Positions 58,501 to 64,000 of a DNA stretch of 64,000 nt are shown here, one piece after another (within the stretch, counting starts at the first letter, position 1; every line of letters begins with the position of its first letter). Below the pieces are notes generated by a model. The model did no database searches and was not told where the DNA came from. It was given only the letters and a program-made list of their open reading frames with translations. The position numbers and the translations under genes are program-made. The DNA is from Macrotis lagotis (lineage: Eukaryota > Chordata > Mammalia > Peramelemorphia > Peramelidae): positions 193,622,146-193,686,145 of the forward strand of contig NC_133665.1 of assembly GCF_037893015.1 (NCBI RefSeq), in the 5' to 3' direction.

Positions 58501-61261
58501 AACTCTGAACCAGCTATAGTTAGAGAGCTAAACTGAAAAGATAAGAAGGCAGGACTACCACCCCTCCACTCACAAGGTAAAACTTTCCTCCTCCCCTCAG
58601 ACCCCCAAGAACTTCACTGATAGAAACTTTCAACTCTGTCCTGACCCTTCACTCAGTGTATGGACCCACTGCAGGAAGGAAGGCTTGGGACCTAGAGCCG
58701 GCCCTAGGAATCCTTCATGGTAGCAACTCTGCTCAAACCCCCAGACTCTGTAAGAATCAAAACTATGACTATGCCCAGCTCCACAATGGAAAGGAGGCTT
58801 GGGAGGATGGATGGAACTTGGGCAGAGTTGCACAGAGATGTCAGAGCTGTCAAAACTGGAACCCTAGCTGTGACTACAGTTACTCAGAAGAGTGACCCAG
58901 TTCAGCTGCACTCCACACCACCCAGTGGGGAAAGGCTGGGACAGCCAGCAGCCTGGCCTTCCTGGCTTGTGTGTGTGTAGCAATGCAAGGTTGGGGGTTG
59001 CATGAGGGAAAGGCCCTTCAGGCCGTAAACGTTTATTAAGTGATGACTGGGTGCCAGCTACTGTGCCAGGGGTTATGGAGAATGGCAACAACATGGTCCC
59101 TGATTTGCAAGGAAGGAGTTGCCAGTCTAATAGGGGAGACAATATTCTGTCACTTTAAGTGGTTAAGAATTCAACCACTAAAGACCAAAGATGATTATCT
59201 TCAATTTTTAAAAAGTCGTCTTATGTATCACATAACTTTGCTAACTCTGATATCTTCTTTCTTCCTTAAGAATATGTTTTTTCCAACACATTCAGTTTTG
59301 ATCTATGCATCTCATGGAAACAAATATGAAGACTATCAGATTGCCTTCTTTTGGGGAGAGGAGGGGGGGAAATTGTAAAATTCAAAACCTTGCAAAAAAT
59401 GATTGGTAGAAACTACTGTTGTATATAATGGGAAAACAAAATATTTATGTAAAAATGTAAAAAAATTGAAAACATTAAAAAAATTCACCTGCTAATATAG
59501 CTGTGAAAGCTATGATCCACTTACTTTTCTCATCCGTTATGTGATTTTTTAATAATCAGATCATGCACCCATTTTGGATTCTTGGAGGTATGTGGAATAA
59601 ACCTAGATTCTGCTAGGGGGCTTTCCACTTTTCTCAGCATTTTTTATCAAATTTAGAATTCTTTACTTAGGTAATTTGTTTTCAGATTTATCAAATTGAG
59701 TTACTGTGATCAGTTATTGTTGATTCTTCTTTGTTTAATCTTTTCTACTTTTAAACTCCTACCAAATAGTATTGATGATTTATAATTTAGTTTGTGGTCT
59801 AGCCTTCACTCTTACCCAATTTGTCATTTTGTTTCTTCAATTTTCTCATTAATATGTTTAGCTTGAGTTTGATAACCCTAAATATGTAAATTTGTTTTTG
59901 AAGCCTTGTCATTGTAATTATATGGCATGGCTCAGCTCTGAGCACTGAACATTCTTCCATTTAAGTTGTTCATTTCTTTTAAGGAGCATTTAGTCATTGT
60001 GTCTGGATGCCCTAATATCATTTATGCTTGGTAGATGGTAGATATTTTATGGGTTTTGTAAACAGATATTCTCTTAGTGACCAGATCAGTTGGCCTTTTC
60101 TCTACTCTCCTCTCTACTCTCCTCCTTGACCATCTTCTGGATGCTCTCTCCCTTCTTGGGTACTCTGTGTGACATGGCAGCTCTGATTATCCTCTGCTTT
60201 TTCTTAGTTTCTTTAATGAACTCACACATCCAACTTCCATAACTTGGATGCCCAGTTCATCTTTTATAATACATTATTACTCTGCTATGCCAGTCCTCAT
60301 TGAGAATAGATCTGGTCAGGTCACTCCTCTGCTTGGGAATCCTTGAGTAATCTTAAGGATGTCACTAATTGTCTTGGATCTTGATCCTGTCTTTCAGAGC
60401 CCTCTTTCATCTGGGAGTGTGTGTCTCCTCTGCCAGGAAGTCTTTCCTTAAAACCCAATTTACTTGTCCTTTCTTCTGGGGAAACCTTCACTGATGGCCT
60501 CCCACTCACACTGTAGATTGTGGTCATCTTCCTCTTGGAAGAACACCTTTTTGCTGTTCTCTTATGTTGATAATGTAAATTTAGAACTAGGCTTCATCTC
60601 AATTGTAGAACCCCATCAGGGTCTGGCACAGTTCTCTGTGAAAATGAGAGTGACTCAATGTAGAATCTCATTGAATTTCTTGGTCTTACTGGTATTACCA
60701 GTGGAATTTTCCTGCCTGATCAGTTTGAGCTTGAGAGTGGGGGGGGGGGAGGACGACAACATTTTATTCATGTTATTATTATTACTTCTCACAATTCACA
60801 TTAATTAGCATTATTATTCATAGGTTTCTTCCCTGTGAAATGTATATAGACTCCTTAGGTGAAGGAATCAAACAAATTATAACTTTTCTTTTTAATTATC
60901 TTTTTAAAATTTATTTTAGTCAAGCTGCTGTTTCAGCCCAGGCAACATCCAATACTGATCCATCCCGACCTGCTGGTGCCCAGGCTCCCAATCCGGCCAA
61001 TGTCCCTGCACATGAAGCCCCGCCTGCTCCAAATGCAGGGGTCCAGGAAAACCGAGCCTTGAATCCGAACATGCAGATGAATGCACAGGGAGGCCCTGTG
61101 GTCAATGAAGAGGACTTGAATCGAGACTGGCTAGACTGGATGTACACATTTTCTAGAGCTGCTATCCTCCTTAGTATTGTGTACTTCTATTCTTCCTTCA
61201 GCCGGTTTGTCATGGTGATGGGAGCCATGCTGCTGGTCTATCTGTGAGTAGAATTCATTTC

Positions 61262-61317
<56 letters not shown>

Positions 61318-62484
61318 GTGAGTGAGCTCTGCCTGGGGCTTCCTTGACTGGCAGGAGCAGGCTGTCTCCTGTCCTCCAGAGTGCTTTTAGGAGATGCTCT
61401 ATTCTTCTCAACTGCTGGGTGCCCAAGGCCCGGAGATTCTTGAGTGAGCTCCAGGAGAAGTTTACCTTTTGTACATGGTGTGTTCAGTAAGAAGTCTTCC
61501 AGGTAGATCTGAGTCTTTCTGGGCAAACTGACCTTTCAGTGGTTTCTGAAGTTTCACTGATATCAAGAAGATTCCTGGGCCGTTGGGCAAAACTTGTGTG
61601 CTTTCACAAAAAAACTAGTTAGTAGTTCCAAATATGAACGAATGTTAGTTTCTCCACTGGAAGAATCCCTGGGGCGGGATGTTGCCCTGATTTCTAGATA
61701 ACTCCAGGAGATTGTTTGGCTTTCTTGTTTCACTTGGGAATAGACAATATTATCCACTGTTAGATAGTCCAGCCATTTTTGATTTTTAATCCTTTTTCTC
61801 CTCATTGCTTGAATAGACACCAAGCTGGATGGCTTCCCTTTAGACCAGAAGGAGGGCAGCTTCAGGCCCCCAATAACGCTGAAGTGAACCACGATGGCCA
61901 GAATGGGAATAATCCAGACCTTGAAGAAATGGTATGTTGGCCCACAAGCTCGTTAGGTGCCTTATAGTTATTTCTTTCTCCATTCTATCTTGCATTTGGA
62001 GTAACCTCAGGATAGAAGATAATTTGATTTCTTCCTCCTAATTTCATGACCTAAAGTTAGACAGCAGGTTGAGCACGTAGTGATGAAACTGGATGTACTT
62101 CGTGGATGGGTCCCTTTGAGGTCCCAGCCTTCCCCATTTGAGTCCTGAGCATAGACTCTTCTTTGCTTCGGGATGTGCAGTCACCTGGGGTCATGGTTGT
62201 AGCCTTTACTTCCCAGGGAACAGAGGTTCAGCTCACACTCTTCCATCTTCCCTCCTGGGTCACAGGGAAAACTGAGCAGGGCATAGAGTCCTTCACCAAT
62301 ATGGTTTCTTTTGGTTTGAAAGGAGCATCTGATGGATGATGGGCTTGACGATGAGAGTGAAGAGGATACTGGGGAGGATGCTAGTGCTGGGCCCCAGCCT
62401 GGCCTTATGGCTTCAGCCTGGTCTTTTATCACCACCTTCTTTACTTCACTCATCCCGGAAGGGCCTCCCCAGGTTGCCAATTAG
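36609..62484 (+). CDS. HERPUD2: HERPUD2, complete coding region in eight exons (407 aa)
   Basis: HERPUD2 is an ER membrane protein related to HERP (HERPUD1), which scaffolds HRD1-type ER-associated degradation; HERPUD2 itself is less studied. Joining 36609-36761, 43210-43287, 44987-45100, 48360-48514, 53200-53322, 60920-61243, 61817-61931 and 62323-62484 gives 1224 nt, 407 residues plus stop, against 406 in human as I recall. Residues about 10-85 form a ubiquitin-like domain, 104-165 a Ser/Pro/Gln linker, and 167-208 a conserved block with PFYPAFSPLQMLWWQQMYA. Residues about 285-320 form two short hydrophobic helices (SRAAILLSIVYFYSS and MVMGAMLLVYL), and the tail is acidic and ends GLMASAWSFITTFF...PPQVAN. 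HERPUD1 fits less well, because SRLLPDHLQLKDILRK-like text with DEYHMVHLVC and this C-terminus are HERPUD2 features. No frameshift or stop is present. The start codon has a near-perfect context, GCCGCCGCCATGG. Confidence 0.97.
37348..37500 (-). repeat. MIR-core SINE with marsupial-type tail, in intron 1
   Basis: 'atttccttctccagctggct', 'agaggagaatactgaggc' and 'ttgaactcaggtcttcctgacccc' in reverse orientation. It lies just outside the CpG island's 3' edge. Confidence 0.75.
37501..39040. other. HERPUD2 intron 1, unassigned part
   Basis: No conserved exon or clear repeat. Open frames here are not supported by any family resemblance. Confidence 0.5.
39045..39140 (-). repeat. MIR fragment in intron 1
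   Basis: 'gaacagatgaggaaactgaggcagg' and 'aagtggcttgcctcactcagg' in reverse orientation. Confidence 0.65.
39360..39545 (+). repeat. L2 3' end in intron 1
   Basis: 'cccctgagggcaggggccatcttt', 'gatttgtattcccagtgcttagcccaggc' and 'ggtgctcagtaacttttgt' are a good LINE-2 terminus. Confidence 0.8.
39546..41104. other. HERPUD2 intron 1, unassigned part
   Basis: No repeat family was identified apart from short AT-rich stretches near 40150-40330. Confidence 0.45.
41105..41305 (+). repeat. L2 3' end in intron 1
   Basis: 'caactcaaggattgggagctctga' through 'gggtctgggtattcccaggcctagggcacagtagacatttgttgag' matches LINE-2 3' layout. Confidence 0.65.
41306..42137. other. HERPUD2 intron 1, unassigned part
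   Basis: Nothing recognised. Confidence 0.4.
42152..42259 (-). mobile_element. MAR1/WSINE-type SINE with internal deletion
   Basis: Perfect 14-bp duplication catttcaaatttat at 42138-42151 and 42260-42273. The body jumps from 'gtgtctgagg' to 'ctctattcac', losing about 45 bases. Confidence 0.94.
42301..42428 (+). mobile_element. MAR1/WSINE-type SINE with head deletion
   Basis: Duplication agaatgtatga at 42290-42300 and 42429-42439. The head jumps from 'gggcggct' to 'ggggtcagg'. It lies 41 bp from the oppositely oriented SINE upstream. Confidence 0.94.
42440..43209. other. HERPUD2 intron 1, 3' part
   Basis: No repeat family was identified; a G-rich 'gtgggggggagggggc' run is at 43058-43075. 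The pyrimidine tract before exon 2 is 'ctcttctctttttcccctctcacag'-like. Confidence 0.45.
43210..43287 (+). CDS. HERPUD2: HERPUD2 coding exon 2 (residues 52-77)
   Basis: Acceptor ctctcacag|GCT, donor AAA|GTGAGT, phase 0 at both ends. Encodes APKDQRLVYSGRLLPDHLQ... ending ILRK, the most conserved strand-turn part of the ubiquitin-like domain. GC at third positions is 12 of 26. Confidence 0.97.
43491..43518 (+). repeat. (GT)n microsatellite in intron 2
   Basis: About 14 GT units, 200 bp after the exon 2 donor. Confidence 0.95.
43519..44986. other. HERPUD2 intron 2, remainder
   Basis: No gene or repeat recognised. The overlapping open frames around 43733-44303 on both strands have no family resemblance. 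Confidence 0.45.
44987..45100 (+). CDS. HERPUD2: HERPUD2 coding exon 3 (residues 78-115)
   Basis: Acceptor tttcattttag|CAA, donor TAT|GTGAGT. DEYHMVHLVCASR closes the ubiquitin-like domain; the rest is Ser-rich linker. Confidence 0.97.
45160..45350 (+). repeat. L2 3' end in intron 3
   Basis: 'cactcctgcaggaagccttcccctccc', 'ttcctttgtatttactgcctgcttgtctctgg' and 'caccttgaggacagggcc' are diagnostic for LINE-2. Confidence 0.85.
45351..46820. other. HERPUD2 intron 3, unassigned part
   Basis: Nothing recognised apart from general Alu-free, moderately GC-rich intron sequence. Confidence 0.4.
46826..46910 (-). repeat. MIR fragment in intron 3
   Basis: 'taggaaactgaggcctgaggatgggaag' and 'acttgtccaggatcacgcagg' in reverse orientation. 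Confidence 0.65.
47076..47228 (-). mobile_element. MAR1/WSINE-type SINE in intron 3
   Basis: Reverse copy from the T-rich tail to 'gcaccacctagctgtcccc'. The body lacks 'taggtaatta'. Confidence 0.9.
47229..48359. other. HERPUD2 intron 3, 3' part
   Basis: Nothing recognised. A short (AC)n patch lies at 48108-48117. Confidence 0.4.
48360..48514 (+). CDS. HERPUD2: HERPUD2 coding exon 4 (residues 116-167)
   Basis: Acceptor tgtcttttaag|AGT, donor GG|GTGAGT, leaving phase 2. Encodes the fast-changing linker SSDDSGTSTPSSSQES... up to VPYVMQ. Confidence 0.94.
48630..48765 (+). repeat. MIR-type SINE in intron 4
   Basis: 'tggagtcagttcatcctgagctcaaatcagacctta' head and 'agatgatgcttgtaaagcactttgaaacc' 3' end in forward orientation. 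Confidence 0.65.
48885..49345 (-). mobile_element. Old L1 3' region, antisense, in intron 4
   Basis: 'ttgtcattttctttgggtcctcttagcc', 'ttgagagttgctttaatttgcatttctgtaattattggtgattt' are the antisense of an ancient L1 tail. Confidence 0.65.
49346..50100. other. HERPUD2 intron 4, unassigned part
   Basis: Nothing recognised. Confidence 0.4.
50105..50640 (-). mobile_element. L1 extreme 3' end, antisense, in intron 4
   Basis: 'gtagttttcaatgttcattctttt', 'gcagtgaataatctggg', 'catattagtcatatcgtgaaagag' and 'gtctctgcattcagactcc' follow the L1-tail layout. Confidence 0.65.
51222..51368 (-). mobile_element. MAR1/WSINE-type SINE in intron 4
   Basis: Well-preserved reverse copy. Flanking 'tccttaggttttgtttt' and 'ctctttagtttttgtta' may be a decayed duplication. 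Confidence 0.92.
51385..51560 (-). mobile_element. L1 extreme 3' end, antisense, in intron 4
   Basis: 'gcatttacatgcatagttttcaacattcatcc' to 'gagcagtctgatataggtgggatgtgtacagtcatg'. Confidence 0.6.
51660..51835 (+). repeat. L2-like 3' end in intron 4
   Basis: 'agcttctggagaacaggaactgg' and 'cctctctttgtgtccctagcacctaagc' fit LINE-2. Confidence 0.5.
51905..52011 (-). mobile_element. MAR1/WSINE-type SINE, head missing
   Basis: Tail and body only, stopping at 'ggatttgagcccagcacc'. Confidence 0.88.
52094..52247 (+). mobile_element. MAR1/WSINE-type SINE in intron 4
   Basis: Complete forward copy with 17-bp duplication caaagaggccttctcag (52077-52093) and caaagaggcctcctcag (52248-52264), one mismatch. 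Confidence 0.95.
52499..52652 (+). mobile_element. MAR1/WSINE-type SINE in intron 4
   Basis: Complete forward copy starting 'ggggcagctaggttgcacag', tail 'cttgcaaaaacctaaaaaaaaa'. Confidence 0.93.
52653..53199. other. HERPUD2 intron 4, 3' part
   Basis: Nothing recognised. It ends in the 'tttctctcttctttattttag' acceptor of exon 5. Confidence 0.45.
53200..53322 (+). CDS. HERPUD2: HERPUD2 coding exon 5 (residues 167-208)
   Basis: Acceptor tttattttag|A, donor TA|GTAAGT. The donor places a TAG in frame across the exon-intron border, so retention of intron 5 would end the protein after 207 residues, before the membrane hairpin. Contains the conserved PLQMLWWQQMYA motif. Confidence 0.96.
53535..53625 (+). 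repeat. Possible hAT-type element end
   Basis: 'agtggggaaccttttttctgtcaggggcc' resembles the terminus of non-autonomous hAT elements. Only one end is visible. Confidence 0.35.
53934..54174 (-). repeat. MIR-core SINE with marsupial-type tail, in intron 5
   Basis: Reverse copy: 'tttcagtcttgtctgactctcc', 'atttgccatttccttcttcaac', 'agatgaggaaactgagtc', 'acttgcccagggttacacag'. Confidence 0.85.
54590..54645 (+). repeat. L2-like terminus in intron 5
   Basis: 'gtagatgcttaataaatgctttcttgaattg' is the typical LINE-2 end. Confidence 0.6.
54650..56920. other. HERPUD2 intron 5, unassigned part
   Basis: About 2.3 kb with no gene and no repeat that I can name. Frames up to 100 codons on both strands near 54870-55190 overlap each other and lack any family resemblance. 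Confidence 0.45.
56925..57165 (-). mobile_element. L1 extreme 3' end, antisense, in intron 5
   Basis: 'attaaagattttatttgagttttacagtttccc', 'ggaaagcaatctgtc' and 'catgttgtatacattgatcc' follow the L1-tail layout. Confidence 0.6.
57210..57424 (-). repeat. MIR-core SINE with marsupial-type tail, in intron 5
   Basis: 'ttttcagtcctgtctcacact', 'tgccctttccttctccacctc', 'agaggaggaaactgagga', 'acttgcccagggtcacgcag'. Confidence 0.85.
57425..57940. other. HERPUD2 intron 5, unassigned part
   Basis: Apart from a short L1-tail-like patch at 57440-57560, nothing is recognised. Confidence 0.35.
57945..58425 (-). mobile_element. L1 extreme 3' end, antisense, in intron 5
   Basis: 'gactgtttcaacattcattttttgtaatattttgag', 'catcatgttgcgaaagac', 'ttggtctgtattcagacccc', 'agaacagttgatcatcac'. 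Longest of the antisense L1 tails in the gene. Confidence 0.65.
58426..59190. other. HERPUD2 intron 5, unassigned part
   Basis: Nothing recognised. Confidence 0.4.
59195..59480 (+). mobile_element. HAL1/L1 3' terminus in intron 5
   Basis: Ends as the element at 2766-5640 does: 'gcatctcatggaaacaaat', 'aaattgtaaaattcaaaaccttgcaaaaaatgat' and 'tactgttgtatataatggg'. This copy lacks the SINE found at the matching point there, and so shows the empty site. Confidence 0.75.
59481..60260 (-). mobile_element. Possible antisense L1 ORF2 3' portion
   Basis: 'gttattgttgattcttctttgtttaatc', 'cctaccaaatagtattgatgatttataatttagtttg' resembles antisense L1 ORF2 text. It is diverged, and 59900-60260 is unassigned. 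Confidence 0.35.
60265..60740 (+). repeat. L2 3' region in intron 5
   Basis: 'ctggtcaggtcactcctctgcttgggaatccttgagtaatc', 'agagccctctttcatctggg', 'ctgccaggaagtctttcctt' and 'ccccatcagggtctggcacag' follow the LINE-2 order. Confidence 0.65.
60920..61243 (+). CDS. HERPUD2: HERPUD2 coding exon 6 (residues 208-316)
   Basis: Acceptor ttattttag|T, donor CT|GTGAGT. Holds a Pro/Ala/Asn linker, then NRDWLDWMYTFSRAAILLS and the rest of the hydrophobic hairpin expected to sit in the ER membrane with both termini in the cytosol. A (GT)n run begins about 20 bases after the donor. Confidence 0.97.
61262..61318 (+). repeat. (GT)n microsatellite beside the exon 6 donor
   Basis: About 27 GT units starting 18-20 bases after the exon 6 splice donor. 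In RNA this is a long UG repeat. Confidence 0.97.
61817..61931 (+). CDS. HERPUD2: HERPUD2 coding exon 7 (residues 316-354)
   Basis: Acceptor tgcttgaatag|A, donor ATG|GTATGT. Begins HQAGWLPFRPEGG and continues with an Asn-rich, acidic segment. Confidence 0.96.
62323..62484 (+). CDS. HERPUD2: HERPUD2 coding exon 8 (residues 355-407 and stop)
   Basis: Acceptor tttgaaag|GAG. Acidic LMDDGLDDESEED stretch, then the conserved hydrophobic GLMASAWSFITTFFTSLIP and stop TAG at 62482-62484. Confidence 0.97.
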   Translation, partial: EHLMDDGLDDESEEDTGEDASAGPQPGLMASAWSFITTFFTSLIPEGPPQVAN

Positions 62485-63275
62485 ACCTGACCACCTGTGC
62501 CAGCTGAGAAAAGGACTCTACTGAGAAGTGGGATTGACTGGAGGGAAGTGTTTTAAATAACAGTGCAATTTCAAAAAAATTTATAACTTTCTTTTGATCA
62601 TGTTGTAAAAAGGTGGTTTTTTTTTTCAGCTTCTCATGCACATGAATATTTTCAGCACAAATGAGTTACAAAATGTGCTTTTTTAAACATCCTTTGAGGA
62701 GGAGCACAGTGTGACAATGTTGGTCTTCCATGTTTTATTCATTTCAATTATGGATATTATAGCAAGAAAAAAATTGTCGTTAGTGCATATTATTCCTTTA
62801 AAGAGCTGTTTAAAGTATAAATGTCTCCAGCAAGAAGCCATGGGCCCTTGAGCAATGCGAAATTTGTGGAAACAAGCCCATTTTCTGTGAATGACCCTAA
62901 AAGTTAAAAAAAAAGATTTTTCTATTTAGAATTTTTCCAAAGAATGCCCATGACACACAGTGTGCTAGCAGTCTCTTTTCTTCTGTCATATAGCAATAAG
63001 CCTTCCAAATGCTTGTTGAAAGTTACCATTTTTTAAACACATTTTCTGATGCCAGAATCAATTATGGAGATTTTCTTTTGTAGAATATACCCTTATTAAT
63101 TGGAACTAATCCTTTTAAAAGAAATAACAAGCAGCTCTTCAAGGGAATTAACAGTGACGTTTGATTCAGTACGAATGTTTGTTATATACAGTACTTTTTA
63201 TAAAATGAGATGTACTGGAAATCAATCCCTGTAATTAGTTTTTTTAATAAAAGGTCAATTCTAGTAAACTGTTTG
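62485..63275 (+). other. HERPUD2: HERPUD2 3' UTR
   Basis: About 790 bases, AT-rich and free of recognisable SINEs or L1 sequence, unlike the introns. It ends just after a canonical AATAAA. The exact cleavage position is inferred. Confidence 0.8.
63246..63251 (+). terminator. HERPUD2: HERPUD2 polyadenylation signal AATAAA
   Basis: Canonical hexamer in 'tttttaataaaaggtc', followed within 30 bases by the GT-rich 'ctgtttgtgg' expected downstream of the cleavage site. Confidence 0.85.
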
Positions 63276-64000
63276 TGGAATATTTATTTAATCGTTTTCA
63301 GTAGCTTGCTGCTATTCTTCAACCCTTATGTTATTCAGCATAATGGTCTAAGTGATGAGTGGGATAACTGATGGCTCAGATTCAGGGAGTGATGGTGAGG
63401 GGACCAATTGAATGCCGTACTGGAGAAAGCCATTTCTTCTCTATGGAGAAGCATTTTTGCCATACTCAAAAGTCCTGCTTAGTGGAGATAAGGATTTGGA
63501 GTTGAAGGTGCCATAGGTGAGTCAGTCTCCCATTCTTCGTGGTAGTGCTGGTTATAAGCTGTTCTTGTGTTGTCCTAATTTCCTCTTTTCAGGTCTTTGA
63601 GTTAACCTTTCATTCTTATGATAATCCACATTTACAATCATAAAATCTGATTGTTTCAGAGGGAGGGCCTCCTGATAACTGCAATTTGCTGATTTTAGTT
63701 TGTAGTTTAATTCCCTAATAACTTCCACATACGTGCTTCTATAAGGTCATGGTCTGATGCTTCATTGAGGTGGTCCGGGGTACTCAGAGGTTACCCAAGC
63801 ATATGGCATGCTCCGGCAGGTCTGCCAGCTTGGGAAGGGTTCCTGAACAGATGCAGCAACAGGCAAGTCTGTTGGGATAGGGCTTACCTAGCGAACTGCG
63901 GAAAGGTTCATCCCCAGGAGAGCATCACTTATGGCAACCTACCAAACAAGTGCCACTAGTGTTCTGTAGTGACAATGGTGAAGTGGTAGAAACACGTGCA
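63276..64000. other. Intergenic stretch downstream of HERPUD2
   Basis: No gene or repeat recognised. The final 240 bases are more GC-rich, without a recognisable coding frame. Confidence 0.45.

Noticed and set aside
36609-62484. Assignment to HERPUD1 instead of HERPUD2
   Set aside because: The overall architecture is shared, but the exon 2-3 text, the PLQMLWWQQMYA block and the GLMASAWSFITTFF...PPQVAN C-terminus fit HERPUD2.

Overview
The window is vertebrate nuclear DNA, almost certainly from a marsupial (metatherian). The evidence is the repeat content. Nearly thirty copies of a roughly 150-bp tRNA-derived SINE of the marsupial MAR1/WSINE type are scattered on both strands, with older MIR/THER-type SINEs, L2 tails, marsupial-type L1 and half-L1 (HAL1-like) elements, and an RTE/BovB-like fragment. 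The SINE variant leans towards an Australian lineage, but the sequence alone does not settle the species.

One intact protein-coding gene is present: HERPUD2 (HERP-like ubiquitin-domain ER membrane protein) on the + strand. I reconstructed eight coding exons between 36609 and 62484. All junctions are GT-AG, all phases agree, and together they encode 407 residues ending in a conserved C-terminus. The 3' UTR runs to a polyadenylation signal at 63246-63251. The protein has an N-terminal ubiquitin-like domain (exons 1-3), a low-complexity linker (exon 4), a conserved Pro/aromatic block (exon 5), a hydrophobic hairpin that should anchor it in the ER membrane (exon 6), and an acidic plus hydrophobic C-terminal tail (exons 7-8). 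Exon 1 lies in an extreme CpG island (about 34990-37110) that contains a GC-box/NRF1-like minisatellite, a UPRE-like site and short upstream ORFs.

Positions 1-34640 are an intergenic, repeat-dominated flank with no intact gene. Recognisable items are a HAL1-like element (2766-5640), a degraded hAT transposase fragment (11520-11755), a processed EIF2AK4 (GCN2) pseudogene (11780-12765) split by a SINE, L1 and HAL1 pieces (17545-18231, 18580-18885, 23418-27430), a processed PRPF38A pseudogene (27957-28740), an RTE reverse-transcriptase remnant (29400-30520) and several dinucleotide microsatellites. An L1 3' tail runs directly into the CpG island.

The introns of HERPUD2 (about 6.4, 1.7, 3.3, 4.7, 7.6, 0.6 and 0.4 kb) hold the same classes of repeats. 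The 0.7 kb after the gene shows nothing recognisable. I found no previously undescribed gene system. The most interesting points are the one-sided GC drive in exon 1 and the CpG-island shoulder, the promoter minisatellite, the UG repeat beside the exon 6 donor, and the nested retroelement history that can be read from target-site duplications.
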